NCBI GenBank assembly: GCA_029256365.1 | Contig: JAQSYB010000119.1 | Coordinates: forward strand, 1-6,271 | DNA: 6,271 nucleotides | Origin: Clostridia bacterium | GTDB lineage: Bacteria > Bacillota > Clostridia > Lutisporales > Lutisporaceae | Direction of reading: 5' to 3' | Shown here: in pieces, positions 1 through 5,107 of the stretch | Numbering within the stretch: the first letter of the stretch is position 1 | Layout: each line of letters opens with the position of its first letter | Translations under genes and position numbers: made by a program | The notes under the pieces: generated by a model | Told to the model about the DNA's origin: nothing | What the model saw: only the letters and a program-made list of their open reading frames with translations | The model's database searches: none

Positions 1-202
1 GGTTTTGGAGGATTTATGTGTGCGCTTGACCCAGCAAAACAAAGCTGTTTTCTTTACCTGCCTGCAGCCTGCTGTTATGGAAATGTTCGAGAGATGCGGT
101 ATGAAGGAAAGTATTGGTGAGGATAAGTTCTTCTGGAGTACGGACAAGGTGCTCAGCAAGCTAAGTGAGGTACCAAGGGATGTTGTCGGAGGAGAATTTT
201 AG
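1..202 (+). CDS. SulP-family anion permease, C-terminal STAS domain (5' partial)
   Basis: The visible 66 residues are the end of a reading frame that enters from the left edge (first whole codon at base 2) and stops with TAG at 200-202. The pattern of a cytoplasmic STAS domain tail is clear: LQPAVMEMFERCGM resembles the usual SulP ending in which a strand and helix lead to an 'er-G' turn, followed by IGEDKFFWSTDKVL, close to the common 'ig.dnff.st.eAl' ending. SulP proteins are membrane carriers for sulfate, bicarbonate or related anions; the STAS tail is a regulatory domain on the inner face. The membrane part lies outside the window, so substrate cannot be judged. By eye its codons look more GC-rich than those of the next gene. 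A stand-alone STAS protein is possible but the ending fits SulP better. Confidence 0.8.
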   Translation, partial: VLEDLCVRLTQQNKAVFFTCLQPAVMEMFERCGMKESIGEDKFFWSTDKVLSKLSEVPRDVVGGEF

Positions 203-224
203 TCAAGGAACACAAACAAAAAAT

Positions 225-253
225 AGAGATCAACTGAGAGGTTGGTCTTTTTT
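225..253 (+). terminator. Intrinsic terminator after the SulP-type gene
   Basis: AGATCAAC (227-234) pairs with GTTGGTCT (241-248), eight pairs with one G-U, around a TGAGAG loop. A run of T follows at 248-253, and A-rich sequence precedes the stem. It lies 23 bases after the stop codon at 202, which is right for ending that transcript. Confidence 0.8.
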
Positions 254-279
254 ATTGAATGCCAATAGAAATCTTACGG

Positions 280-308
280 TTTATATTTTCAATGTAAAAT
301 GGTAGAAT
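280..308 (+). promoter_or_regulatory. Candidate sigma-A promoter for the 359-1291 unit
   Basis: TTTATA (280-285) and TAGAAT (303-308) are separated by exactly 17 bases and match TTGACA/TATAAT at 4 and 5 of 6 positions. Transcription would start near 315, leaving a leader of about 45 bases before the ATG at 359. In AT-rich DNA such matches arise by chance, so this is only a candidate; its place between a terminator and a gene supports it. Confidence 0.4.
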
Positions 309-358
309 AAGGCAAGAACTGCAGTGTAATTAAATAAAGCTAGGCGTATGGGGTTAAT

Positions 359-712
359 ATGATTCGAAATAAATGGCTTCAGATTATTTTTAGAACAATT
401 GGTTTGATTGTTATGTTGATTGGTATGGTAACAGATAATTGGTATTTGAAGCTTGCTTTTTTGCCATTTCTTTATCTGTTTGTTTTATCTGTCAGAAACA
501 ATTATGCTTGGTATTTCTATTTTGAATTTGCTATTCTTGCAGTATTTTTATTAGGTGCTTTTCTTATAAATCGACTCCCAGGCATAGCTCTTTGGTGTTT
601 ATTTTCTGGAATAGGTCTAAGTATCTTGTATATGATTATAGTATTTATGATGAATGCCAGAGGCTACCCTGTAAAAAAACTGATTTCTGAAGAAAATGAT
701 GAAATAAAATAG
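359..712 (+). CDS. Small four-helix integral membrane protein, function unknown
   Basis: This 117-residue protein is almost entirely hydrophobic. Four likely membrane helices are visible at about residues 7-24, 29-45, 51-70 and 76-98, with a basic N-terminus (R3, K5, R12) and a charged C-terminal tail (VKKLISEENDEIK). I do not recognise the family. There is no cysteine cluster, catalytic motif or signal cleavage site; the only notable feature is the richness in aromatic residues around residues 49-57. The start is ATG at 359, preceded by a modest GGGG site at 350-353, only about five bases away. The stop is 24 bases before the GNAT gene, so the two are probably cotranscribed. Base composition looks strikingly AT- and T-rich compared with the SulP end, partly explained by its Phe/Ile/Leu-rich content. 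It is a real gene by length, RBS and spacing, but its job is open. Confidence 0.7.
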   Translation: MIRNKWLQIIFRTIGLIVMLIGMVTDNWYLKLAFLPFLYLFVLSVRNNYAWYFYFEFAILAVFLLGAFLINRLPGIALWCLFSGIGLSILYMIIVFMMNARGYPVKKLISEENDEIK

Positions 713-736
713 CAATTCAAGAAATGAGGGGATAAT

Positions 737-1291
737 ATGTGTGCAGATTTAACAATTTTAAAGGAAGTAAAACTAAAGAATGGTCAACAGCTGATATTAA
801 GAAAACCGATAGTAGAGGATGCGGCAAAAATGATAGAATATCTAAATGCTATTGGTGGGGAAAGCGATAATCTTTTATTTGGAAAAGATGAATTTCATCT
901 TACTGTAGAGCAAGAAGCGGAATATATTAAAAAGCTTAGTACTGATGCCAATACATTTATGATAATAGGAGTTATAAATGATTCCATTGTCAGCGTGGCA
1001 CAGATAACCAGCCCCAATAGAAAGAGGATAGCGCATAATAGCGAACTTTCAATTTCAGTAAAGAAAGAGTATTGGAGAAATGGCATTGGTAAAGCTGTTT
1101 TAGAAGAGCTGATTCGGTATGCCAAAGAACATAGTGAAATAAGGAATGTAAGCCTTGGGGTTAAGGCCAGCAACAGAAATGCAATTCGTTTGTATGAGAA
1201 GCTTGGGTTTCAACAGATTGGGATTCATAAGGGTTATTTCAATGTGAATGGTGAACTAGATGATGAGATTCTAATGGATCTGCATTTATAA
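737..1291 (+). CDS. GNAT-family N-acetyltransferase
   Basis: This 184-residue cytoplasmic enzyme of the Gcn5-related fold would move an acetyl group from acetyl-CoA to an amine. The acetyl-CoA pyrophosphate loop, motif A (Q/R-x-x-G-x-G/A), is seen as RNGIGK at residues 114-119, after the strand SELSISVKKEYW. The C-terminal part carries VKASNRNAIRLYEKLGF (142-158), the usual N...A..LYeklGF signature with Asn146 and Tyr153. The N-terminal strand LILRKPIVEDA is the typical opening of stand-alone acetyltransferases, with 'RkpxxeDa' like the small-molecule or ribosomal-protein class. The substrate cannot be read from sequence. The start at 737 has GAGGGG (726-731) five bases upstream. It follows the four-helix protein by 24 bases and ends 11 bases before a terminator, so it is the last gene of a two-gene unit. 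Confidence 0.93.
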   Translation: MCADLTILKEVKLKNGQQLILRKPIVEDAAKMIEYLNAIGGESDNLLFGKDEFHLTVEQEAEYIKKLSTDANTFMIIGVINDSIVSVAQITSPNRKRIAHNSELSISVKKEYWRNGIGKAVLEELIRYAKEHSEIRNVSLGVKASNRNAIRLYEKLGFQQIGIHKGYFNVNGELDDEILMDLHL

Positions 1292-1302
1292 AAAGTATGA
1301 GT

Positions 1303-1321
1303 AACGGTTGCACCGTTTTTT
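1303..1321 (+). terminator. Intrinsic terminator after the GNAT gene
   Basis: AACGGT (1303-1308) pairs perfectly with ACCGTT (1312-1317) around a TGC loop and is followed by T residues to 1321. It is short but compact and sits 11 bases after the stop codon. Confidence 0.8.
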
Positions 1322-1337
1322 ACATATTTCTTCTTTT

Positions 1338-1381
1338 TTTCATGAATTCTTCATAATTTCTTCATAATAGTAGTTTAATAT
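1338..1381 (+). promoter_or_regulatory. Response-regulator-like promoter: tandem 11-bp repeats before a -10
   Basis: Two identical, directly abutting 11-mers, TTCTTCATAAT, occupy 1347-1357 and 1358-1368. A weaker copy of the core (TTTCATG against CTTCATA, 5 of 7) lies one more 11-base step upstream at 1338-1344. After the second CTTCATA (1360-1366) come nine bases and then TAATAT (1376-1381), a plausible -10. With 17-base spacing the -35 would be ATAATT, a poor match, so activation by a bound protein is expected. Tandem half-sites at 11-base period overlapping the -35 are typical of OmpR/PhoB-family response regulators, and the TCAT core with this period recalls the E. coli Pho box. The same arrangement recurs at 2872-2905. 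Which regulator binds is not known from the window. Confidence 0.55.
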
Positions 1382-1387
1382 AAGGGT

Positions 1388-1460
1388 ATTGAGAGTTCTT
1401 TCCCTTCATAGAATAATGAAAATAAGCTGGGTTTCAGACAAGCCCAGCTTATTTTCGTTT
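1388..1460 (+). ncRNA. Possible short RNA (about 73 nt) or attenuated leader
   Basis: If the -10 at 1376-1381 is used, transcription starts near 1388 and meets a strong hairpin at 1418-1456 followed by GTTT. The transcript would be about 73 nt with no supported reading frame: an ATG at 1416 opens 42 codons to 1544 but lacks a ribosome-binding site. This could be a regulatory RNA, an attenuator controlling read-through into the RseC-like gene at 1608, or the remains of a promoter-gene-terminator unit that lost its gene. I recognise no known RNA family. Confidence refers to a discrete transcript. Confidence 0.3.
1418..1460 (+). terminator. Strong 14-bp stem terminator or attenuator
   Basis: GAAAATAAGCTGGG (1418-1431) is the exact reverse complement of CCCAGCTTATTTTC (1443-1456). 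Three further inner pairs (one a G-U) bring the loop down to about CAGAC. The GC-rich top, the T-rich descending arm and GTTT after it fit an intrinsic terminator. The A-rich ascending arm means it may also work weakly on the other strand. It lies 126 bases past the end of the GNAT gene, which already has its own terminator, so it probably belongs to the transcript from the repeat promoter at 1338-1381. Confidence 0.75.
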
Positions 1461-1500
1461 ATATATAAGTTGAATAACTCCACAGTTTCTCCATATTTTA

Positions 1501-1522
1501 TTGATATACTATCAAATATAAT
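1501..1522 (+). promoter_or_regulatory. Palindrome plus TATAAT: candidate promoter/operator for the RseC-like gene
   Basis: TTGATA (1501-1506) and TATCAA (1510-1515) form a perfect 6-3-6 inverted repeat, directly followed by a consensus TATAAT (1517-1522). The -35 expected 17 bases upstream (TATTTT, 1494-1499) is weak. Transcription would begin near 1529, giving a leader of about 79 bases. A palindrome lying between -35 and -10 is well placed for a repressor dimer; small winged-helix metal or redox sensors use similar AT-rich palindromes, but no regulator gene is in the window, so the assignment is inference. Confidence 0.4.
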
Positions 1523-1607
1523 AGATATAAGGCGGTTAAGCTGATTTAACAATGTTTCTCAAAAATATAGGTCAATCGGTTTTTAAATTAGGATAGGAGT
1601 ATGATAT

Positions 1608-2036
1608 ATGAAAGAAAAAGCAAAGGTGATTGAAGTAAAAGAACAATTTGCGAGATTAGAAATCAGAAGAGTCAGTGCTTGCGGCGAAAGCTGCGCCAGC
1701 TGTAAGGGCGGATGTGTGCCTACAAATACTTATATCAATGCATTGAATCCCATTGGGGCAAAAGCTGGCGAATTTGTTGAAGTAGAAATGAGTACCAAAA
1801 TATTTCTAAAGGCTGTTGCCATAACCTATGGATTGCCATTGATTATGTTGTTTATTGGTATCTTTGCAGGAAGCGCATTAACTGACAATTTAGGGCTGAC
1901 CATCAACAGTGATTTAGCAGGAGCCTTCCTAGGTTTTACACTTATGACATTGTCATATATACTAATCTATAGGCAGGATAAAAAGTATAAAAGACAAGAC
2001 AAAATAAAATTTGAAGTAACTAGAATACTTGTGTAA
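1608..2036 (+). CDS. RseC/MucC-family membrane protein (SoxR-reducing type) with four-cysteine cluster
   Basis: This 142-residue inner-membrane protein has the RseC/MucC (PF04246) layout: a short N-terminal beta segment (KAKVIEVKEQFARLEI), a cysteine cluster C25-x3-C29-x2-C32-x3-C36, a second beta-rich stretch with 'aGEFVEVEMS', then two membrane helices at about 69-91 and 103-121 and a basic tail. In E. coli RseC works with the Rsx/Rnf electron-transfer complex to reduce SoxR and also influences sigma-E; in Firmicutes its role is unclear. The clustered cysteines could hold an iron-sulfur centre or metal, or do thiol chemistry. No rnf genes are visible nearby, so this copy is in an unusual context. 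TAGGAG (1594-1599) precedes the ATG by eight bases. It is followed 38 bases later by lgt, probably in one transcript. Confidence 0.88.
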   Translation: MKEKAKVIEVKEQFARLEIRRVSACGESCASCKGGCVPTNTYINALNPIGAKAGEFVEVEMSTKIFLKAVAITYGLPLIMLFIGIFAGSALTDNLGLTINSDLAGAFLGFTLMTLSYILIYRQDKKYKRQDKIKFEVTRILV

Positions 2037-2074
2037 AATTTTATATGAACGAAATGAATGATAAGGAGAAAACA

Positions 2075-2851
2075 ATGAATCCAATCGCTTTTTCAATTTT
2101 TGGAATAGACATCATGTGGTACGGAATATTAATATCCCTAGGTATTGTATTAGGGGCAGCAATCGCTATGGTAGAGGCAAAAAGAGTCGGATATGATTCT
2201 GATATCATTTCTGACATGCTCCTTTGGACACTTCCAGCCGCAATACTGGGAGCTAGATTATACTATGTACTGTTTGAGTGGAGCTACTTTAAACAACATC
2301 CTGGGGAGATACTGGCAATACGCAATGGAGGCCTTGCGATTCATGGAGGAATAATCGGTGCATTTGTTGTTGGATATTTCTTTGTAAAGGTTAAGAAATT
2401 AAGCTTTTTTAAGCTGGCGGATATTGCAGCACCCAGCTTGATACTCGGGCAAGCTATAGGAAGATGGGGCAATTTTATGAATCGAGAGGCCCACGGTGGT
2501 GTAGCCAGTGAACAGTTCATTTCCTATTTCCCTAAGTTCATACAAGAACAAATGAATATTGGAGGAGTTTTTTATCATCCAACCTTCCTTTATGAGTCGG
2601 TCTGGAATTTTGTGGTCTTTATCGCGTTATTTTCATTCAGAAAGCACAAAAAAAATGACGGTGAATTGATAGGTCTATATCTTATCCTTTACTCTATTGG
2701 GCGCTTCTTTATTGAAGGGCTTAGGACCGACAGCTTAATGTTAGGTCCATTGAGAATAGCACAGGTAGTCAGTCTGCTGCTTATCGCTTTGGGTCTTATT
2801 TTGATACTATTCCTAAGATGGTTTAAAGCAAAAAACAAAGAACAAGGCTAG
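2075..2851 (+). CDS. lgt: Prolipoprotein diacylglyceryl transferase
   Basis: This 258-residue membrane enzyme transfers diacylglycerol from phosphatidylglycerol to the lipobox cysteine of prolipoproteins, the first step of lipoprotein maturation. The family signature is intact: GRWGNFMNREAHGG at 129-142 (G-R-x-G-N-F-x-N-x-E), an HGG at 90-92 matching the essential E. coli histidine region, HPTFLYES at 168-175, and GRFFIEGLR at 209-217. About seven hydrophobic helices are visible, ending in a basic tail. A frame open from 2045 would add ten residues, but AAGGAG (2063-2068) lies six bases before ATG 2075 and MNPIAFSIFG is the normal family start. It may be an accessory copy rather than the housekeeping one: a lipoprotein substrate is encoded at 3372. 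Stop at 2851; no terminator follows. Confidence 0.97.
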   Translation: MNPIAFSIFGIDIMWYGILISLGIVLGAAIAMVEAKRVGYDSDIISDMLLWTLPAAILGARLYYVLFEWSYFKQHPGEILAIRNGGLAIHGGIIGAFVVGYFFVKVKKLSFFKLADIAAPSLILGQAIGRWGNFMNREAHGGVASEQFISYFPKFIQEQMNIGGVFYHPTFLYESVWNFVVFIALFSFRKHKKNDGELIGLYLILYSIGRFFIEGLRTDSLMLGPLRIAQVVSLLLIALGLILILFLRWFKAKNKEQG

Positions 2852-2871
2852 TAAAAAAAGAACAATATGCT

Positions 2872-2905
2872 TCTTCATACAATCTTCATAAACATACGGT
2901 ACAAT
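2872..2905 (+). promoter_or_regulatory. Second CTTCATA direct-repeat promoter, upstream of the 88-residue gene
   Basis: CTTCATA occurs at 2873-2879 and again at 2884-2890, an 11-base step (both preceded by T). Nine bases after the second copy is TACAAT (2900-2905), a 5-of-6 match to the -10 consensus. The -35 position (ATACAA, 2877-2882) is poor. Repeat, step and distance to the -10 match those at 1347-1381 exactly; aligned from 1347 and 2871, 24 of 35 positions are identical, concentrated in the repeats. This points to one activator for both promoters. Transcription would start near 2912, leaving a leader of about 45 bases before the ATG at 2957. Confidence 0.6.
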
Positions 2906-2956
2906 ATCACCAATGGAAACGAAATTCGATTAAGGAAAAGTATTGGAGGATAAAGT

Positions 2957-3223
2957 ATGAATGGTCATGAAGGTAATAGAAAGAAACATATGCTGCATAT
3001 GGCACTTTGCTGTGGGCTGCCTATATTGGTTATAGGGCTTTTGCCTATTATAGCAAGATATAGCCCGGCAACTGGTGGGGTAATTGGAAGGATAGCTCCA
3101 TTTTTATGTCCAATAATGATGGTAATGATGTTGCCAATGATGTTTAGGGGAAATAAAAAAGGAAGCTGCTGCGATGGTAAAGATCAGAAGCATGATAACA
3201 ATATACAACAATCTATAGAATAA
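2957..3223 (+). CDS. Small Cys/Met/His-rich membrane protein, possibly metal-binding; family not recognised
   Basis: The 88-residue product has two hydrophobic segments, at about 15-33 and 46-63, joined by a short Gly/Ser loop, and a hydrophilic tail. Potential metal or thiol ligands are unusually dense: His4, His11, His14, a Cys18-Cys19 pair at the start of helix 1, Cys51 and six Met residues (MMVMM and MM) in helix 2, and a Cys71-Cys72 pair plus His79 in the tail. This recalls small membrane proteins in copper or heavy-metal clusters, but I cannot assign a named family and the function is inference. GGAGGA (2945-2950) lies six bases before the ATG. The gene has its own repeat promoter upstream and a strong terminator downstream, so it appears to be a single-gene transcript controlled separately from lgt. 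Confidence 0.8.
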   Translation: MNGHEGNRKKHMLHMALCCGLPILVIGLLPIIARYSPATGGVIGRIAPFLCPIMMVMMLPMMFRGNKKGSCCDGKDQKHDNNIQQSIE

Positions 3224-3243
3224 TGGACACCATTGTCAATCAA

Positions 3244-3287
3244 AAGGAGAGACTCATTGCTGCAATTGAGTCTCTCCTTATATTTTT
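3244..3287 (+). terminator. Intrinsic terminator after the 88-residue gene
   Basis: AAGGAGAGACTCA (3244-3256) pairs perfectly with TGAGTCTCTCCTT (3267-3279), a 13-bp stem. Inside it, TTG pairs with CAA past one bulged T. ATATTTTT follows at 3280-3287. It lies 20 bases after the stop codon. Confidence 0.93.
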
Positions 3288-3335
3288 AAAGCAAATGTAT
3301 CTGGAGATAAACAATCCCAATGCTTTAAATTTTGA

Positions 3336-3350
3336 TATAATACATATAAT
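3336..3350 (+). promoter_or_regulatory. Candidate -10 elements for the rhodanese-chrA unit
   Basis: Two consensus TATAAT hexamers, at 3336-3341 and 3345-3350, lie between the preceding terminator and the rhodanese start, where a promoter is required. Neither has a good -35 at 16-18 bases. The stretch is nearly all A and T, so the exact box cannot be fixed; the upstream one leaves a more normal leader before ATG 3372. Confidence 0.4.
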
Positions 3351-3371
3351 AAGATATAAATGAGGTGCTAT

Positions 3372-3806
3372 ATGAAAAAGCGATTAATGTTATTAACACT
3401 CATTTTTTTGCTTGCGTTAGTAGGTTGCAGTGGAAAACAGCCAGCAGCCTCAAATGAGCAAAACAGCGGACAGAATCTAACACAAGGAGTTGTTTCCAGC
3501 ATGAATCAAGATGAGGCAAAGAGAAACATGGATGAAAATGAAAATATCATCCTATTAGATGTGAGGACTCCTGAGGAATATAAAGAATCTCATATACCGG
3601 GCAGTATTCTTATTCCAATAAGTACAATTAACAAGGGTGTAGAAAAAGAATTACCAGATAAGGATGCCACGATATATGTTTATTGCCGCAGTGGAAACAG
3701 AAGCGAATCAGCTGCTAAGATGCTGATGCATTTTGGGTATACGCAGGTATATAACATTGGAGGAATAACAACCTGGCCTTATGAAACTGAAAAAGGGACT
3801 GATTAA
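3372..3806 (+). CDS. Lipoprotein with a single rhodanese (sulfurtransferase) domain
   Basis: The 144-residue precursor has a signal peptide (MKKR, hydrophobic 5-17) ending in the lipobox LVGC with Cys19 as the lipid site, then a polar Ser/Asn/Gln linker (20-45), then one rhodanese domain. That domain shows LLDVRTPEEYKESHIPGS (61-78), the active-site loop CRSGNRS starting at Cys105, and the closing NIGGITTW motif (128-135). Cys105 would carry a persulfide in sulfur transfer from thiosulfate or a similar donor; the basic loop suits an anionic sulfur substrate. It should be anchored on the outer face of the membrane, unlike the usual cytosolic rhodaneses. A frame open from 3360 adds four residues, but GAGGTG (3362-3367) fits ATG 3372. 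Lgt at 2075 could lipidate it. chrA starts 13 bases after its stop, so they share a transcript. Confidence 0.94.
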   Translation: MKKRLMLLTLIFLLALVGCSGKQPAASNEQNSGQNLTQGVVSSMNQDEAKRNMDENENIILLDVRTPEEYKESHIPGSILIPISTINKGVEKELPDKDATIYVYCRSGNRSESAAKMLMHFGYTQVYNIGGITTWPYETEKGTD

Positions 3807-3819
3807 TGGAGGCAATGTT

Positions 3820-5001
3820 ATGAAAAAAGACCCTAGACACATGTATTACTCGTTAACGAAAGAAGAACAGAAAAAACGAATAAAAGAAATAGCTGCAGTT
3901 TTTTTAAAGCTGGGGACCACGGCCTTCGGAGGGCCAGCAGCGCATATAGCTATGATGGATGATGAAATAGTAAAGAAAAGAAAGTGGATAGAAAAAGATA
4001 AGTTTCTTGATTTACTAGGAGCCACCAATCTTATCCCGGGGCCAAACTCAACGGAGCTAGCAATACATTTGGGATATGAACGTGGAGGATGGCTTGGGTT
4101 GATACTGGCAGGAGTGTGCTTTATTCTCCCAGCAATGCTAATTGTTTTAGGCTTCGCTGTGATGTATGTAAGATATGGTTCATTGCCTGAAATATCAAAT
4201 ATACTATATGGTATCAAACCAGTTATAATCGCCATTGTTCTGCAAGCCCTAATCAGATTAGGGCAAACTGCAATTAAAAATAAAACCTTAGGAATAATAG
4301 GTTCTTTGGTAATAATCCTATCATTTTTGGGTGTAAATGAAATTTTACTTCTTGTTATGGCTGGTGTAAGCATATTGGTTATTACGAATATTAGCAATAG
4401 AAACTCTAGTGCATTATCGTTCTCTCCGATTTTACTTCCAATAATGGGCTTCATCCCCCAGCAGATACAAATAAAAGGGTTAAGCTTAGGAAGCCTATTT
4501 TTGAATTTCTTGAAAATCGGATCTGTTTTATATGGAAGCGGGTATGTTTTATTGGCTTTTCTTGAAGCTGATTTTGTTGAAAGACTAAATGTAATAACAA
4601 GTCAGCAGCTGCTTGATGCTGTTGCTGTAGGTCAATTTACGCCGGGTCCAGTATTTACGACTGCTACATTTATAGGTTATTTGATTCACGGCACACCGGG
4701 GGCTATTCTTTCTACTATAGCAATATTTCTACCATCCTTTGTGTTGGTAGGACTATTAAATCCTATCATACCTAAATTAAGAAGCTCAAAAGTAATATCA
4801 AATATATTGGATGCAGTCAATGTTGCCTCTTGGGGACTAATGGCTGTTGTAAGTTGGAAATTAGGATTATCAGCCATAATTGACATACCAACAGCACTAC
4901 TTGCAATTATTTCTTTGATAATCGTGTTTAAGTATAAGATCAACTCTGCATGGATTGTATTGTTTGGCGCTGTAGCAGGATTGCTCATATCAATTGTTTA
5001 A
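3820..5001 (+). CDS. chrA: Chromate transporter family protein, two-domain form (ChrA)
   Basis: This 393-residue inner-membrane protein belongs to the CHR family; characterised members export chromate, an analogue of sulfate. The two homologous halves of the long form are present. The first has FLKLGTTAFGGPAAHIAMM (28-46) and NLIPGPNSTELAIHLGY (70-86). The second has FLKIGSVLYGSGYVLL (230-245) and VGQFTPGPVFTTATFIGY, with Pro-Gly-Pro at 275-277 echoing 73-75. Length agrees with the usual roughly 400 residues, so it looks intact. Substrate is not proven: many Firmicute members are untested. The frame is open from 3781, overlapping the rhodanese, but GGAGG (3808-3812) seven bases before ATG 3820 decides the start, 13 bases after the rhodanese stop. 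Pairing with a sulfurtransferase suggests a sulfur-oxyanion role. A terminator follows at 5049. Confidence 0.93.
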   Translation: MKKDPRHMYYSLTKEEQKKRIKEIAAVFLKLGTTAFGGPAAHIAMMDDEIVKKRKWIEKDKFLDLLGATNLIPGPNSTELAIHLGYERGGWLGLILAGVCFILPAMLIVLGFAVMYVRYGSLPEISNILYGIKPVIIAIVLQALIRLGQTAIKNKTLGIIGSLVIILSFLGVNEILLLVMAGVSILVITNISNRNSSALSFSPILLPIMGFIPQQIQIKGLSLGSLFLNFLKIGSVLYGSGYVLLAFLEADFVERLNVITSQQLLDAVAVGQFTPGPVFTTATFIGYLIHGTPGAILSTIAIFLPSFVLVGLLNPIIPKLRSSKVISNILDAVNVASWGLMAVVSWKLGLSAIIDIPTALLAIISLIIVFKYKINSAWIVLFGAVAGLLISIV

Positions 5002-5048
5002 GCAAAAATTTGTATTTTTATATTGGGTAGTTGGTATTTTAATCTTTG

Positions 5049-5093
5049 GTCCATATCGCATATGACTCCAGTCATATGCGATATGGACTTTAT
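5049..5093 (+). terminator. Terminator with a 19-bp perfect stem after chrA
   Basis: The 19 bases at 5049-5067 are the exact reverse complement of 5070-5088, with only CC between them, so the real loop would be about four bases. TTTATTT follows at 5089-5095. It lies 47 bases after the chrA stop and closes the rhodanese-chrA unit. The stem contains smaller palindromes (GCATATGAC, CATATCG), so the DNA could also bind a protein, but a terminator is the simplest reading. Confidence 0.85.
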
Positions 5094-5107
5094 TTGTTAC
5101 CTTAGAC

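Noticed and set aside
895..1173. 92-codon open frame on the minus strand
   Set aside because: It lies wholly inside the GNAT gene, which has clear family motifs; the reverse translation shows no motif and it has no independent support.
1416..1544. 42-codon + strand frame starting in the 1418-1456 hairpin
   Set aside because: There is no ribosome-binding site, the start codon is in the stem of a terminator, and the peptide has no features.
2045..2074. Ten-residue N-terminal extension of Lgt from ATG 2045
   Set aside because: There is no ribosome-binding site before 2045, whereas AAGGAG is well placed for ATG 2075, and the extension itself encodes that site.
2986..3000. CATATG...CATATG palindrome near the start of the 88-residue gene
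   Set aside because: It is short, lies within the coding sequence encoding HMLHM, and is explained by codon choice.
3332..3360. TTGATA-N17-TATAAA promoter before the rhodanese
   Set aside because: The spacing is ideal, but transcription would start near 3367, inside or after the ribosome-binding site, leaving no usable leader.
3781..3819. Overlap of chrA with the rhodanese gene from ATG 3781
   Set aside because: The extra 13 residues come from the end of the rhodanese gene in another frame, and GGAGG at 3808-3812 points to ATG 3820.
3846..4454. 202-codon open frame on the minus strand
   Set aside because: It is opposite the first half of chrA, whose motifs are intact. Long reverse frames are common opposite hydrophobic, low-GC genes.
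4686..4988. 100-codon open frame on the minus strand
   Set aside because: It is opposite the conserved second half of chrA and has no recognisable domain.
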